Of a stretch of 64,000 nucleotides of DNA, positions 34,504-43,387 are shown one piece after another (the first letter of the stretch is position 1; the number at the start of each line of letters is the position of its first letter). The position numbers and the translations under genes are program-made. The notes under the pieces were generated by a model. That model worked only from the letters and a program-made list of their open reading frames with translations. It made no database searches and was not told where the DNA came from. The stretch is taken from the NCBI GenBank assembly GCA_031404455.1, contig JANNHP010000212.1:4807-68806 (forward strand), written 5' to 3'. Source of the stretch: JANNHP01 sp031404455 (GTDB lineage Bacteria > Planctomycetota > JAJSAM01 > JAJVHW01).

Positions 34504-35502
34504 TCAGAACTGGATGATGACGCCCATGCCGGGACCCTCGAACTGAATGCTCGTGTCGCGTCCGCCCGAGCGGCGGTCCATGTCGTACCAGCGGTACCCG
34601 AGGAACATGCTCGTCGATTCCGAGAGCTTCCAGTCGACACCGGCGACGACGTTCCACACGTTCTGGCAACCCTCGCCGAGGCCGCCGCCGACGTCCCCGC
34701 GCAGGCTGAAGTTGACCGCCTCGCACACCGGGATGCGCGTCCGCGCGCCGACGAACGGATCGACCCACGAGGTCCGGAAGTGCGCCTCGTTGTCCACCGA
34801 GACGCGAGCGCCATCGATCTCGAGGTCGGTGTCGAGCGTCAGCGAGTTCCAGCGCGCGCCGGCGAGGATCTCGACCCGCGCCGGACGCTTGGCGTTCGCG
34901 TGGAACTCGGCGATCCGGTACGTCTCTCCGATCTCCGCCTGCATGATCTTGAGGTCGACGTCGAGGCTCGCGTCCACCGAGACGAGTCCGCCGGGCCCCG
35001 TGATCGAGGTGCCGCCGTCGCCCTTGAAGTGGAGGAAGTTGCCGTCGAGGAAGAACGTGAAGTCGCCGCTCGATCCCTCGAAGTGCCCGGCGAACGAGGG
35101 CTCGATGTGATCCTTCGCCAGTTCGTAGGAGTCGTGCAGGCTCGTCGAGATCGGGAGCGTCCGGCCGGCCTTCGTCTTCACGTCGCCGTCCATGTCGAAC
35201 AGCCAGAAATAGGGCGTGAATGAGAACTTCCAGGCGTCCGCGTCTCCTTCGGGCGCGACCGGATCCGCGGGAACGGCGCTCTCGTCGGAACCGCGCGAGC
35301 GGTCGGTGACCGACGCCGTCGCGGCGACGAGGTCGAAGTTCGGACCGCGCGTGACCGGCGCCGCGGGCGCACCCGCGACGTCCGGGGACGCGGGGACGTC
35401 GAACGCTCCGTCGGACGGACTGACGCCTCGCGGCGGCGACGCGCAGGCGGCGAGGCCTCCCGCGAAGATCGCGACCGCGGCCAGTCGAGAGGTGGGCGTC
35501 AT
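34504..35502 (-). CDS. Outer-membrane beta-barrel protein with lipoprotein-type leader (second)
   Basis: A 332-residue protein with leader AIFAGGLAACASPP (lipobox-like), a Pro/Ala linker with TDRSRGSDESAVPADP, and a barrel. The barrel has typical aromatic-girdle strands (WKFSFTPYFWLFDMDGD, DFTFFLDGNFLHF) and ends in GMGVIIQF, with the C-terminal Phe expected for insertion by BamA. It lies 47 bp before the octaheme cytochrome gene on the same strand, so the two may form an outer-membrane redox unit. Its leader and linker resemble those of the barrel at 29984-31009. Confidence 0.78.
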   Translation of the reverse strand: MTPTSRLAAVAIFAGGLAACASPPRGVSPSDGAFDVPASPDVAGAPAAPVTRGPNFDLVAATASVTDRSRGSDESAVPADPVAPEGDADAWKFSFTPYFWLFDMDGDVKTKAGRTLPISTSLHDSYELAKDHIEPSFAGHFEGSSGDFTFFLDGNFLHFKGDGGTSITGPGGLVSVDASLDVDLKIMQAEIGETYRIAEFHANAKRPARVEILAGARWNSLTLDTDLEIDGARVSVDNEAHFRTSWVDPFVGARTRIPVCEAVNFSLRGDVGGGLGEGCQNVWNVVAGVDWKLSESTSMFLGYRWYDMDRRSGGRDTSIQFEGPGMGVIIQF

Positions 35503-35593
35503 GAGTCGGTTCCTCCGGGATCTGACTGTGGGAACGGCGTGCGGCGGCGAAGCCTAGCGCAGGAGCGGCGCGCCGCGGTCGAGTCTTCGCCCG

Positions 35594-36355
35594 TCACCGT
35601 CCGATGTGTTCGAGCGCGTACCGCAGCGGACGGGACGAGACCTTCAACGTGCCTTCGAGCGGCGACGCCAGCTCGAGGATCAGGAACACCCCGGCAGCGA
35701 CGGAGAGCGCGCTGACGAAGATCACGCCGATGGTGGTCGCGTTGCGCGGCGCGAGGAGTCCGAAGCTCGTGAAGATGAGGGTGAGCCAGAAGGCGAGGAT
35801 GACGAGGAACGGCCGCGGGATCGAGATGCCGTGGTCCTGCAGGACCCGCCAGCGCGTCTGCATCACGTCGTCCCCGAGATCGATCGCGTTCGACTGAAGC
35901 CGGCGGCGTGCGTCCGTGTCGGGTGCGAGCTCGCCGATCCGGTCCAAGATCCGCTCGATCGAGAGCGTCACCTCGGTGCCGTCCGCCGTCGCGACTCCGG
36001 AGCCCTCTTCGGGCCAAGTCAGTTCGAGACGTGCGACGAGGTGGCTGCGGACGGACTCGCGAATCCCCTTCGTCTCGGGTCCGTAGCGAGCCAGCGCGCG
36101 ATCGAGCATGAGGACATCCGCAGCGCCGCGCCCGACCGCACCATCGGCGGCGTCGAAATCGCTCTTCGCCGCCGCGGTGACGAGACCGAGGACGAGCGCC
36201 GTGATCGTCGCGATCAGTCCCATCGCCACCTTCACGGTGTCCTTCGAGTCCGCACTCAGGTGATGCTCCGGGAGCATGGCCCGAATCCGCATCCCGACGA
36301 GCGCGCCTCCGAACGTGCACGCGAGGACGAAGAGGGCGCGGGCGGTGTCGCTCAA
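35594..36355 (-). CDS. DUF4239 family membrane protein (second copy)
   Basis: A 253-residue protein. Two N-terminal membrane segments (about 5-28 and 42-62) precede a helical domain (65-180, with SHLVARLELTWPEEGSG and NAIDLGDDVMQTRWRVLQDH) and two C-terminal segments (about 183-205, 210-232), the DUF4239 arrangement. The start is a TTG at 36355 with AGGA five bases upstream; the frame continues upstream as an antisense shadow. The start is divergent from the glycosyltransferase at 36572. Confidence 0.8.
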   Translation of the reverse strand: MSDTARALFVLACTFGGALVGMRIRAMLPEHHLSADSKDTVKVAMGLIATITALVLGLVTAAAKSDFDAADGAVGRGAADVLMLDRALARYGPETKGIRESVRSHLVARLELTWPEEGSGVATADGTEVTLSIERILDRIGELAPDTDARRRLQSNAIDLGDDVMQTRWRVLQDHGISIPRPFLVILAFWLTLIFTSFGLLAPRNATTIGVIFVSALSVAAGVFLILELASPLEGTLKVSSRPLRYALEHIGR

Positions 36356-36360
36356 GGTCT

Positions 36361-36364
36361 TCCT
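36361..36364 (-). promoter_or_regulatory. Ribosome-binding site for TTG 36355
   Basis: AGGA on the minus strand, five bases before the TTG start of the DUF4239 gene. It decides the start where no ATG or GTG is available nearby. Confidence 0.5.
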
Positions 36365-36560
36365 GGTGGCGCGGCAATCTACCGGCCAGTCCTGCGCAGC
36401 ACACGCGCTTGGTCCGGACGGGGCCCCGATCGGGACGCGAGCCTGCGGGCGGCCCTCAGCGGTCGCCGTGCGGGCGGCACCTCGTTTGCGAAAAAGAAGG
36501 GCGCCGCGGCGCCAATACCTCCATGCTGGGCAGCGAAACGAGGCCCGGAGGTCGAGCGGC

Positions 36561-36566
36561 AGGAGG
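36561..36566 (+). promoter_or_regulatory. Ribosome-binding site for TTG 36572
   Basis: A full AGGAGG lies five bases before TTG 36572 and fixes the start of the first glycosyltransferase of the polysaccharide locus. Confidence 0.7.
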
Positions 36567-36571
36567 CTCGG

Positions 36572-37450
36572 TTGACCCTGGTGGACTCGCGCACGGATGC
36601 GAACGGAGGGGCGGCTCTTACGTTGAGAACCTCGAACACACCGATCGTGGAACTGGTGATTCCTTGCCTCAACGAGGCTCACGTCCTCGAGAAGAGCGTC
36701 ACCAAGGTGAGGACGTACCTCGCCGAACGGTTCCCCTACCGGTGGCGGATCCTCATCGCCGACAACGGGTCCACCGACGGCACGATCGAGGTCGCCGAGG
36801 CGCTCGCCGCGCGCTTTCCCGACGTGGAGTGCCTGCGCATCCCCGCCCGCGGACGCGGACGAGCGCTCCGCCTCGCGTGGACGAAGAGCGCGGCCGACAT
36901 CATGGCCTACACCGACGTCGACATCTCGACGGACCTCTCGGCGCTCGAGCCGATCTGCCGCGCGATCTGGGAGGACGGCTACGGCGTCGCGACCGGTTCG
37001 CGCCTGATGCGCGAGTCGAAGACGACGCGCGGGCCCAAACGGGAGTTCATCTCGCGCTGCTACAACCTCATCGTCAAGTGCGTCCTCTTCACGCGCTTCT
37101 CCGACGCGCAGTGCGGCTTCAAGGCCGTCAGCCGGCGCGTGGCCGAGGAAGTCGTCCCCCACGTCCGGGACAACTCGTGGTTCTTCGACACGGAGCTCCT
37201 CTTCCTCTGCGAGAAGCTCGGCTACCGCGTGAAGGACGTGCCCGCCACCTGGATCGACGACGACGACAGCCGCGTGAAGATCGTCTCGACCGCCGTCGAC
37301 GACCTGAAGGGCGTCGCGCGGCTCGCCGGCATGTGCTTGAGCGGTGCCCTGCGCCGGCGGCGCGGGGAGCTCGCCGCCGCCCGCGCGAAGGCCGCAGGCG
37401 AGGCGAGGACCGGTTCGACCGGCGCCGCCGAGGGGCGAGTCGTTGCCTAG
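36572..37450 (+). CDS. Family 2 glycosyltransferase
   Basis: A 292-residue GT2 enzyme (GT-A fold). VELVIPCLNEAHVLEKSV is the N-terminal strand, ADNGSTDGTIEV the nucleotide-binding loop and AYTDVDISTDLSAL the DxD metal site. DAQCGFKAVSRRV and WFFDTELLFLCEKLGY are the acceptor-side motifs of the DPM1-like branch. It transfers a sugar from a nucleotide- or lipid-linked donor during surface glycan synthesis. No membrane segment is visible. The SGNH gene overlaps its end. It opens the polysaccharide region. Confidence 0.9.
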   Translation: MTLVDSRTDANGGAALTLRTSNTPIVELVIPCLNEAHVLEKSVTKVRTYLAERFPYRWRILIADNGSTDGTIEVAEALAARFPDVECLRIPARGRGRALRLAWTKSAADIMAYTDVDISTDLSALEPICRAIWEDGYGVATGSRLMRESKTTRGPKREFISRCYNLIVKCVLFTRFSDAQCGFKAVSRRVAEEVVPHVRDNSWFFDTELLFLCEKLGYRVKDVPATWIDDDDSRVKIVSTAVDDLKGVARLAGMCLSGALRRRRGELAAARAKAAGEARTGSTGAAEGRVVA

Positions 37451-38834
37451 CCCCGCCGGCGGCGCGGACGGCGTCGAAGTTCCCGGGCGCTCGATGACGG
37501 CGCCCCGCCCGCTCCGCTCGCTGCTCGTCTCCGCCGCGGTCGCGGCGGCGGTCGCCTGCGCCTGGTACGCGACGTGTTCCCCCGTGACGTTCGTCCTCAG
37601 CCTCGCGGCGACCTGGGCCGGATCGTGGGTGATCGGCGCGGCATGGTGGCCGGCGCCCCGTCGCGTCCTCGTCATGCGTCTCGTCGCCGCGCACCTGGCG
37701 ATCGTCGTCCTCGTCCTCGTCCTCGAGGTTCCCGCGCTGCTCGAGCTCGCCGACTACCGGCTCGTGCTCGGCACGCCGATCCTCGCGCCGTCGCGGGACC
37801 CGCGCTACGTCGCCGATCGGGAGCTGATCTGCCTGCCACACCCGCGCGAGCACCGCTCCGGCGACGACGGCCGCGGCGACATCGCGTTCCTCTTCGACGT
37901 CCCCGACCGTGTGCCCCACGCGTTCGACGTGCTCTGCGACGACCGCGGCTTCCGCAACCCCGTCACGCTGGAGCACGCCGACGTCGCCGTGGTGGGCGAC
38001 TCGTTCGTCGCGGCCGACTACGTGTTCCAGGGCCACGTCGCCACCGAGGTCCTAGCGAACCGGCTCCATGTCTCCGTCTGCAACCTCGGGCAGCGCGGAT
38101 ACGGACCGCAGCAGGAGGCGGCGGTCGTGCGGCGGTACGCGCTGCCGCTCCATCCGCGCGTCGTCGTCTGGATGTTCTACGAGGGCAACGACCTGGAGGA
38201 CATCTACGCCTATCGCGCCATCGCCGCGGACCCCGAAGCCGCGAGGGCCGCCCGGCACGGTTTCGCGGCCCGCTCGTTCACGCGCAACTCGCTCGAGTCC
38301 CTCATGTTCTTCGTCGGCAACCCGCGCGCGTCGGCGCTGCCGCGCTCCGCGTGGTGGACGGCGGCCGGACGCCGCGAGCGTCTGTACTTCCTCTATCCGT
38401 GCGGCCCGCTCGACCAGCGCAGGCTCTCTGCGCTGGACGACCTGCGCGGGATCCTGGCCGACACGGCGAAGCGCTGCGCGGAGGCGGGAGCGCACTTCGT
38501 GGTCGCGTTCGCGCCCGACAAGTTCCGCGTCACCCGCGACCACCTGGAGTTCGAGGAGGGCGCCGAGACGGCGGGCTGGAGCGTGGACGACCTCCCGGCG
38601 CGCCTCGCCGAGATCACTCGCGGTCTCCCCGCCGGCGCGAGTTTCGTGGACCTCACGCCCGCGCTGAAGGCGCGGTGCGACGCCGGAGACATCCCCTACT
38701 TCCGCGACGACACGCACTGGAACGTCGCCGGCAACCGGATCGCTGCGGAGACGCTGGCCGGGGTCGTGGGTCCGCTCCTCGCGAAGCCGGTCCAGGCGCT
38801 CGCCCACACGGCCGCGCCGGAGAAGCCCCGCTGA
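37443..38834 (+). CDS. Membrane-anchored SGNH-hydrolase-like protein (AlgX/AlgJ-type acyl transfer candidate)
   Basis: A 463-residue protein if TTG 37443 is used; it overlaps the glycosyltransferase stop and has GAGGGG upstream. ATG 37494 is the alternative start. Two or three membrane segments occupy residues about 20-110. The extracytoplasmic domain shows the SGNH motifs VAVVGDSFVAADYVF (nucleophile Ser) and YFRDDTHWNVAGN (Asp-x-x-His). Such domains add or remove O-acetyl groups on polysaccharides outside the membrane. Another SGNH protein is at 62823-64000. Confidence 0.82.
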   Translation: MPSPAGGADGVEVPGRSMTAPRPLRSLLVSAAVAAAVACAWYATCSPVTFVLSLAATWAGSWVIGAAWWPAPRRVLVMRLVAAHLAIVVLVLVLEVPALLELADYRLVLGTPILAPSRDPRYVADRELICLPHPREHRSGDDGRGDIAFLFDVPDRVPHAFDVLCDDRGFRNPVTLEHADVAVVGDSFVAADYVFQGHVATEVLANRLHVSVCNLGQRGYGPQQEAAVVRRYALPLHPRVVVWMFYEGNDLEDIYAYRAIAADPEAARAARHGFAARSFTRNSLESLMFFVGNPRASALPRSAWWTAAGRRERLYFLYPCGPLDQRRLSALDDLRGILADTAKRCAEAGAHFVVAFAPDKFRVTRDHLEFEEGAETAGWSVDDLPARLAEITRGLPAGASFVDLTPALKARCDAGDIPYFRDDTHWNVAGNRIAAETLAGVVGPLLAKPVQALAHTAAPEKPR

Positions 38835-38841
38835 CGCAGGA

Positions 38842-39651
38842 TCACTCCCGCGCCATCTCGAACGCGTGGACGCCGTCGGCGAGACCGTCGCCGAAGTACT
38901 CCTTCGCGAGGACGCGGAACCCGGCGGACCCGAGCCGCGCGTAGAGCGCCGGGACGTCCACGAGGCGCTCGTGCATCTCGCCGACGATCACGCCGACGTC
39001 GGCGAGGCGCGCACCGAGTCCGAGGACGACGTCGGCCTCGCTGCCCTCCACGTCGAGCTTCAGGAGGTCGATGCGCGCGATGCCGCGGCGCGCTAGGTAC
39101 GGCTCGAGCGCGAGACACGGGACTTTCACCGTGCGCGAGCCGACGGATGCGTCCGCGACCGAGTGCACGGCGCCGTGCGACGCGAGGTGGAGCTCCACGG
39201 TGGCTTCGCGCGCACCGACCGCCGCCTGGTTGAGGACGACGCCGGGCATCGAGCCGAGGTTCGCCTCGAGCAGGCGGAAGTTCTCCGGCTCCGGCTCGAA
39301 GGCATGGAGTGCGGCACCCGGGTGGTTCGCGAGGAACCAGAGCGCCGCCACGCCCACGTTCGCCCCGGCGTCCACGATCGTCGGCGACGCGGGCAGCGTG
39401 CTCTTCAGCACGTACTGTCCCTCGTGCAGGATCTCGGCCAGCGTGAAGAGGTCGCTGCGGCGCATCCGGAACGGGAACTCGCGTCCGCGGATCCGCAGGC
39501 GGAACGACTCCTCGCGCGGGTCCGTGGTGCTCGTGAGGATCGTCGCGTAGCACGCCGCGAGCACCCTCCGCGAGCGCCAGTCGGCCGCGAAGTTCGAGAG
39601 GATGTCGAGCGCCTCGCGCGCGCGGCGCAGCCGGGATGCGAGACCTGGCAT
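38842..39651 (-). CDS. FkbM-family SAM-dependent methyltransferase
   Basis: A 269-residue enzyme. SPTIVDAGANVGVAALWFLA is the SAM-binding motif I, HAFEPEPENFRLLEANL contains the ribose-binding acid, and RIDLLKLDVEGSEADVVLGL is the FkbM signature. FkbM enzymes put O-methyl groups on sugars or natural products; here a glycan sugar is the likely target. ATG 39651 is chosen; the frame continues 24 codons upstream. It converges with the SGNH gene 8 bp away. Confidence 0.88.
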   Translation of the reverse strand: MPGLASRLRRAREALDILSNFAADWRSRRVLAACYATILTSTTDPREESFRLRIRGREFPFRMRRSDLFTLAEILHEGQYVLKSTLPASPTIVDAGANVGVAALWFLANHPGAALHAFEPEPENFRLLEANLGSMPGVVLNQAAVGAREATVELHLASHGAVHSVADASVGSRTVKVPCLALEPYLARRGIARIDLLKLDVEGSEADVVLGLGARLADVGVIVGEMHERLVDVPALYARLGSAGFRVLAKEYFGDGLADGVHAFEMARE

Positions 39652-39754
39652 CAGGGGACCTCGGTTCCTTGGACGGGGGACGCGGGCCGCGGAATCGTGC
39701 CCGGACGCAAGGTGCGGCGGCAAGCGCCGAGGACCTCCGGGTCCGTCGCGGGCC

Positions 39755-40312
39755 TCATCGGGCCACGGCCGTCCGCCGGGTCGCGAACCACGCGAGACCG
39801 AGGACCGGGATCAGCACCGCGGCCTCGAACGTCACGGCGCGGAGGTTCTCCACGCTGATCAGTTCCTCCACGAAGCCGTTCATGCCGGCCGAGGGACCGC
39901 CGTGGCGGATGCCGTCGAAGGGCAGCCACGGGAACATCCACTCCGCGTCGGTGAAGGGCCAGAGGAGCGGCAGGCCGCGTCGCTTCACCGGGCCCGTGAG
40001 GAGGTCGAGGACGATGTGCGTCCCGTACGCCGCGAGCACCAGCGAGGCGACGCGGGCCCGTCCGCCGAGCGAGCGGCTCGCGGGGACGGCGCAGACCGCC
40101 GCGCAGAGGATCGCCGCCATGACCGAGTGGCTCGCCCCGCCGTGCAGAGCGTTGATCGATCCGGTGAGGGCGCCCGCGACGACGTCGAGGTCGGCCGCGT
40201 TGGCGGCGACGACGGCGAGCGCGTACCAGCGCGCGGGGTTCGGGACTGCGTCCGGGACGAGCAGCCGGGCCGCCGCGATTGCGAGGAGCGAGTGCGCGAT
40301 CGGGGAGGGCAT
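39755..40312 (-). CDS. Membrane-bound metal-dependent hydrolase family (YdjM/DUF457)
   Basis: A 185-residue membrane protein of the YdjM/LexA-regulated family. The start MPSPIAHSLLAIAAARLL has the conserved Ser-Pro-x-x-His, the next segment AADLDVVAGAL has the Asp pair, and HGGASHSVMAAILCA carries the two histidines. YGTHIVLDLLTG contains a further His/Asp. These residues form a predicted metal site in the membrane. Substrate unknown. It lies 14 bp after the stop side of the oxidoreductase gene, same strand. Confidence 0.85.
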   Translation of the reverse strand: MPSPIAHSLLAIAAARLLVPDAVPNPARWYALAVVAANAADLDVVAGALTGSINALHGGASHSVMAAILCAAVCAVPASRSLGGRARVASLVLAAYGTHIVLDLLTGPVKRRGLPLLWPFTDAEWMFPWLPFDGIRHGGPSAGMNGFVEELISVENLRAVTFEAAVLIPVLGLAWFATRRTAVAR

Positions 40313-40325
40313 GGGACGGGGCGGA

Positions 40326-41372
40326 TCAGCCCGGGCGCCGCGTGAGCTCGACCGGACGTCCGTCCTTCGCGCAGCGGTACACGGCCTCGGCGATCTCCAC
40401 CGAGCGCGCGCCGGACCACGCGTCCGCGATGGCGGAGGGTTTCCCCTCGACGTGCTTCAGGAAGTCCGCGAGCTCCTCGACGAACGCGAGGTACGCCGTC
40501 GACTCCCAGCTCTTCAGCTTCTCGCGCAGGATGATCCCGGGATAGAAGCGCATCTCCTTCCTGCGGCGCGCGCCCGGCTTCTCGTGGGTGACGAGCATGT
40601 TGAACATCGGCGCGTAGTACCCCTTCGCCATGCCGAGGTCGCCGTAGGCCTCGACGTAGAAGCGGTAGCCCTTCCACTCGGTCCACGTCGCCTCGTACTG
40701 GATCGGCACGCCGTCCGCGGTGCGGAAGATCGCCATCGCGTCGTCCTCGGACCCGTCGACCTTCCAGATCCCGTTCGTCGCGACGCCGTAGACCGAGGTG
40801 ACCTCGCCCGCGAGGTACCGCGCGAGGTCCGTCATGTGGATGCCCGCGTCCATCATGGCGCCGCCGCCCGAGTAGGCGGCCTTGTACATCCAGTCGGCGC
40901 GGAAGTTGTTGAGGCCGTCGTGGCCGCCGAACACGCGCAGGTGGTCGAGCTTGCCGATGCGGCCGTTCACGATCGCCTGCTTCACGAACTTGATCGCGGG
41001 GTAGTAGCGGTGGTTGAACCCGACGGCGAGGGTCTTCCCCGCCTTCTGCGAAGCCGCGATGATCCTCATGCACGACTCGTGGGAGTTCGCGAGCGGTTTC
41101 TCGCAGAGAACGTGGAGCCCCGCGGCGAAGGCATCGGCGCACTGCTCCTCGTGCAGGTGGAGCGGGGAGCTGATGACGAGCGCGTCGATGCCGCCCGCGT
41201 CGAGGAGCGCGCGGTGGTCCGCGTACGACTTCGCGCCGAGACCCGACGCGGTCGCGTCGGCGACCGCCTTCGCGGGATCGGCCACGGACACGAGCTCGGT
41301 GCCCGGGTTCTCGCGGATGGAACGCGCCCGGAGACGTCCGATGACGCCCGTGCCGACGACTCCGAATCGCAT
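40326..41372 (-). CDS. Gfo/Idh/MocA-family NAD(P)-dependent oxidoreductase
   Basis: A 348-residue enzyme. The Rossmann motif MRFGVVGTGVIGRLRARSIR is at the N-terminus, and HVLCEKPLANSHESC holds the conserved E-K-P. YSGGGAMMDAGIHMTDLARY carries the family's G-G-G..D-x-x-x-H active-site segment. It oxidises or reduces a sugar, often a nucleotide-activated one. Given the neighbours, it probably makes a modified sugar for the surface glycan. It heads a minus-strand pair with the YdjM-type gene and is divergent from the glycosyltransferase at 41584. Confidence 0.9.
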   Translation of the reverse strand: MRFGVVGTGVIGRLRARSIRENPGTELVSVADPAKAVADATASGLGAKSYADHRALLDAGGIDALVISSPLHLHEEQCADAFAAGLHVLCEKPLANSHESCMRIIAASQKAGKTLAVGFNHRYYPAIKFVKQAIVNGRIGKLDHLRVFGGHDGLNNFRADWMYKAAYSGGGAMMDAGIHMTDLARYLAGEVTSVYGVATNGIWKVDGSEDDAMAIFRTADGVPIQYEATWTEWKGYRFYVEAYGDLGMAKGYYAPMFNMLVTHEKPGARRRKEMRFYPGIILREKLKSWESTAYLAFVEELADFLKHVEGKPSAIADAWSGARSVEIAEAVYRCAKDGRPVELTRRPG

Positions 41373-41583
41373 CGTTCAGTCCTCCGCGAGCCGACGACAA
41401 CGCCCGGTCCGCGGCGCGCGAGACCCGGGCTAGAGGGACTCCGGCGGCGCCGTGCCGGCGGTCGGGCCCGCACCGCAGCCCATGCGAGGCTCATCGACCG
41501 AGCGGCGAGCCCACTTGACCGGCGGGGCGGCGCGAGACCGCGGTTCCTCGCGCCACGGGATCGCGGTCCTACAATCCCCGCCC

Positions 41584-42477
41584 ATGTCGAATCGCCTGTC
41601 GGTGGTCGTCCCTTCGGTCAACGGACTCGGCGACCTCGTCGGGTGCGTCGAGGCTCTGGAGGCGCAGCGGCGTGACGTGGATCTCGAAGTGCTCGTCGTG
41701 GACCGTCTCGGCGGCGACGTGCCGCGAACGGTGCGCGAGAAGTTCCCGGCGGCCCGCGTGATCGAGATGCCGCGCAACGCGACGATCCCCGAGATGCGCG
41801 CCCGCGCGTTCCGCGAGGCGACGGGCGACGGCGTCGCCGTGATCGAGGACCACGTCATCGTCCCCGCGGGCTGGGGCAGGGCGCTGCTCGCCGAGCTGGA
41901 CAAGGGACACGACGTCGTCGGCGGCTCGGTGGACAACGCCGCGACGACCACGCTCCTCGACTGGGCGACCTTCCTCTGCGAGTACAGCCACTGCCTGCCG
42001 CCGCTCGAGGAGGGCAGCGTCTCGTGGCTCACGGGCAACAACGTCGTCTACCGGCGGACGCTGCTCGAGAAGCACCGGGCGGTTTACGAGGAAGGCAAGT
42101 GGGAGAACCGCCTGCACGACGCCCTGCGCGACGGCGGGACGAAGCTCGTCTGCCGCCCCGGGATCGTCGTCGGGCACAAGAAGCACTACACGTTCGGCGA
42201 GTACTTCTCGCAGCGGTACCTCTACTCGCGTTCCTACGCCGGCGCGCGCGCGCAGGGCGCGCCCTTCTCGAAGCGCATGATCTGGGGCTTCGGTTCCTTC
42301 CTGCTCCCGCCGGTGCTCTTCTACCGCACCGTGAAACGCATCCTCTCGAAGGGCCGCCACCAGGGACTGCTCGTCCGTTCGCTCCCGTACATCGCGATCT
42401 TCGTCTGCGCGTGGGCGTGGGGCGACGTGGTCGGCTCGTTCTTCGGTCCGGGCGACTCGCTCAGCAAGGTCTGCTGA
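41584..42477 (+). CDS. Family 2 glycosyltransferase
   Basis: A 297-residue GT2-like protein. SVVVPSVNGLGDLVGCVEAL begins the nucleotide-binding half and EATGDGVAVIEDHVIVP replaces the DxD by E-D-H. WLTGNNVVYRRTLL is the acceptor loop. A hydrophobic C-terminal third (IWGFGSFLLPPVLFY and ALPYIAIFVCAWAWG-like region) probably attaches it to the membrane. It ends one base from the stop of a convergent glycosyltransferase with the same E-D-x arrangement, so the two are likely paralogues. Confidence 0.82.
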   Translation: MSNRLSVVVPSVNGLGDLVGCVEALEAQRRDVDLEVLVVDRLGGDVPRTVREKFPAARVIEMPRNATIPEMRARAFREATGDGVAVIEDHVIVPAGWGRALLAELDKGHDVVGGSVDNAATTTLLDWATFLCEYSHCLPPLEEGSVSWLTGNNVVYRRTLLEKHRAVYEEGKWENRLHDALRDGGTKLVCRPGIVVGHKKHYTFGEYFSQRYLYSRSYAGARAQGAPFSKRMIWGFGSFLLPPVLFYRTVKRILSKGRHQGLLVRSLPYIAIFVCAWAWGDVVGSFFGPGDSLSKVC

Positions 42478-42478
42478 G

Positions 42479-43387
42479 CTACGCCCGCCCGGTCGCGTAG
42501 CCCTTCAACTCGCCGAAGCTCCACGCCGCGAGCAGGAGGCACACGATCGGCGCCGCGCGGAGGAACTTCCCGAAGGTCCGCCGCTTCGTCCACTGGATGC
42601 GTCCGTGCCGCAGGAGGAGGAGGAAGGGCAGGAGCGGGCTCGCGGCCGCCATCGCGAGACGCCGGACCGCGCCGGCCTCGCGGGCGCGCGTGTAGGCGAA
42701 GAGACGTCCCCACGCCGAGCGCTCGCGCAGCGCCGTGCCGAGACGCAGTCCCTCGCGCTGCTGCTCCACGACCATCCGCGGGTGCAGGTAGAGCGCCTCG
42801 CCCGCGCGCTCGAGCGCCCAGTGGACGGTCGTCTCGTGGTACCTGTCCTTCCACAGGTCGCGCGTGCTCTCGATCGCCGCGCGCTTGTAGCAGATGTTCA
42901 CGTCGGTCGCGTACGCGGCGGGTCCCTCGGGGATCGGGAGCTGGTAGCGCCCGAAGTCGCAGAAGTAGACGGCCCAGTTCAGCGTGCGGTCGACGCCGTT
43001 CTCGACCGCGCCGCCGATGACGGAGTTCGGGATGGCGGCGTGCAGATCGCTCGCAGCGCGCGCCCACTCCGGACGAGGCACGCCGCGGTCCTCGAGGATG
43101 GCGATCAGCTCGCCCTTCGCGACGGCGAGGCCCGCCGCGCGCCGCCGGTCGAAGAGCTCGTGCTGCCCCGCGTGGCCGGAGAGCGGCGCAGACGTCGTCA
43201 GCGTGCCGAGCGGGAGGTGGCGCACGCCAGGGAACTCCGCGACGACGCCCGCGACGCCGGGCTCGCTGTCGTCGCACGGGACGATCACCTCCATCGCGGG
43301 CGCCTCCCGCTGCGAGGTCAGCGCCGCGAGGCAGCGCCTGAGGGCCGCGGGGCCCTCGACCACCGTCACGATCACCGAGAGTCTCAT
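42479..43387 (-). CDS. Family 2 glycosyltransferase, paralogue of the convergent neighbour
   Basis: A 302-residue protein: RLSVIVTVVEGPAALRRCLA, then GELIAILEDRGVPRPEWARA (E-D in place of DxD), IGGAVENGVDRTLNWAVYFC and ATDVNICYKRAAIE. The C-terminal part ends in a hydrophobic anchor (APIVCLLLAAWSFGELKGY). The block order matches the protein encoded at 41584-42477 (GGSVDNAATTTLLDWATFLC, TGNNVVYRRTLL). ATG 43387 overlaps the GMC oxidoreductase stop by 4 bp, so it is the third gene of the SDR-GMC-GT operon. Confidence 0.82.
   Translation of the reverse strand: MRLSVIVTVVEGPAALRRCLAALTSQREAPAMEVIVPCDDSEPGVAGVVAEFPGVRHLPLGTLTTSAPLSGHAGQHELFDRRRAAGLAVAKGELIAILEDRGVPRPEWARAASDLHAAIPNSVIGGAVENGVDRTLNWAVYFCDFGRYQLPIPEGPAAYATDVNICYKRAAIESTRDLWKDRYHETTVHWALERAGEALYLHPRMVVEQQREGLRLGTALRERSAWGRLFAYTRAREAGAVRRLAMAAASPLLPFLLLLRHGRIQWTKRRTFGKFLRAAPIVCLLLAAWSFGELKGYATGRA

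Noticed and set aside
36500..36513. GGCGCCGCGGCGCC palindrome upstream of the first glycosyltransferase as an operator
   Set aside because: A simple GC palindrome is expected by chance at this base composition and nothing else supports a regulatory role.
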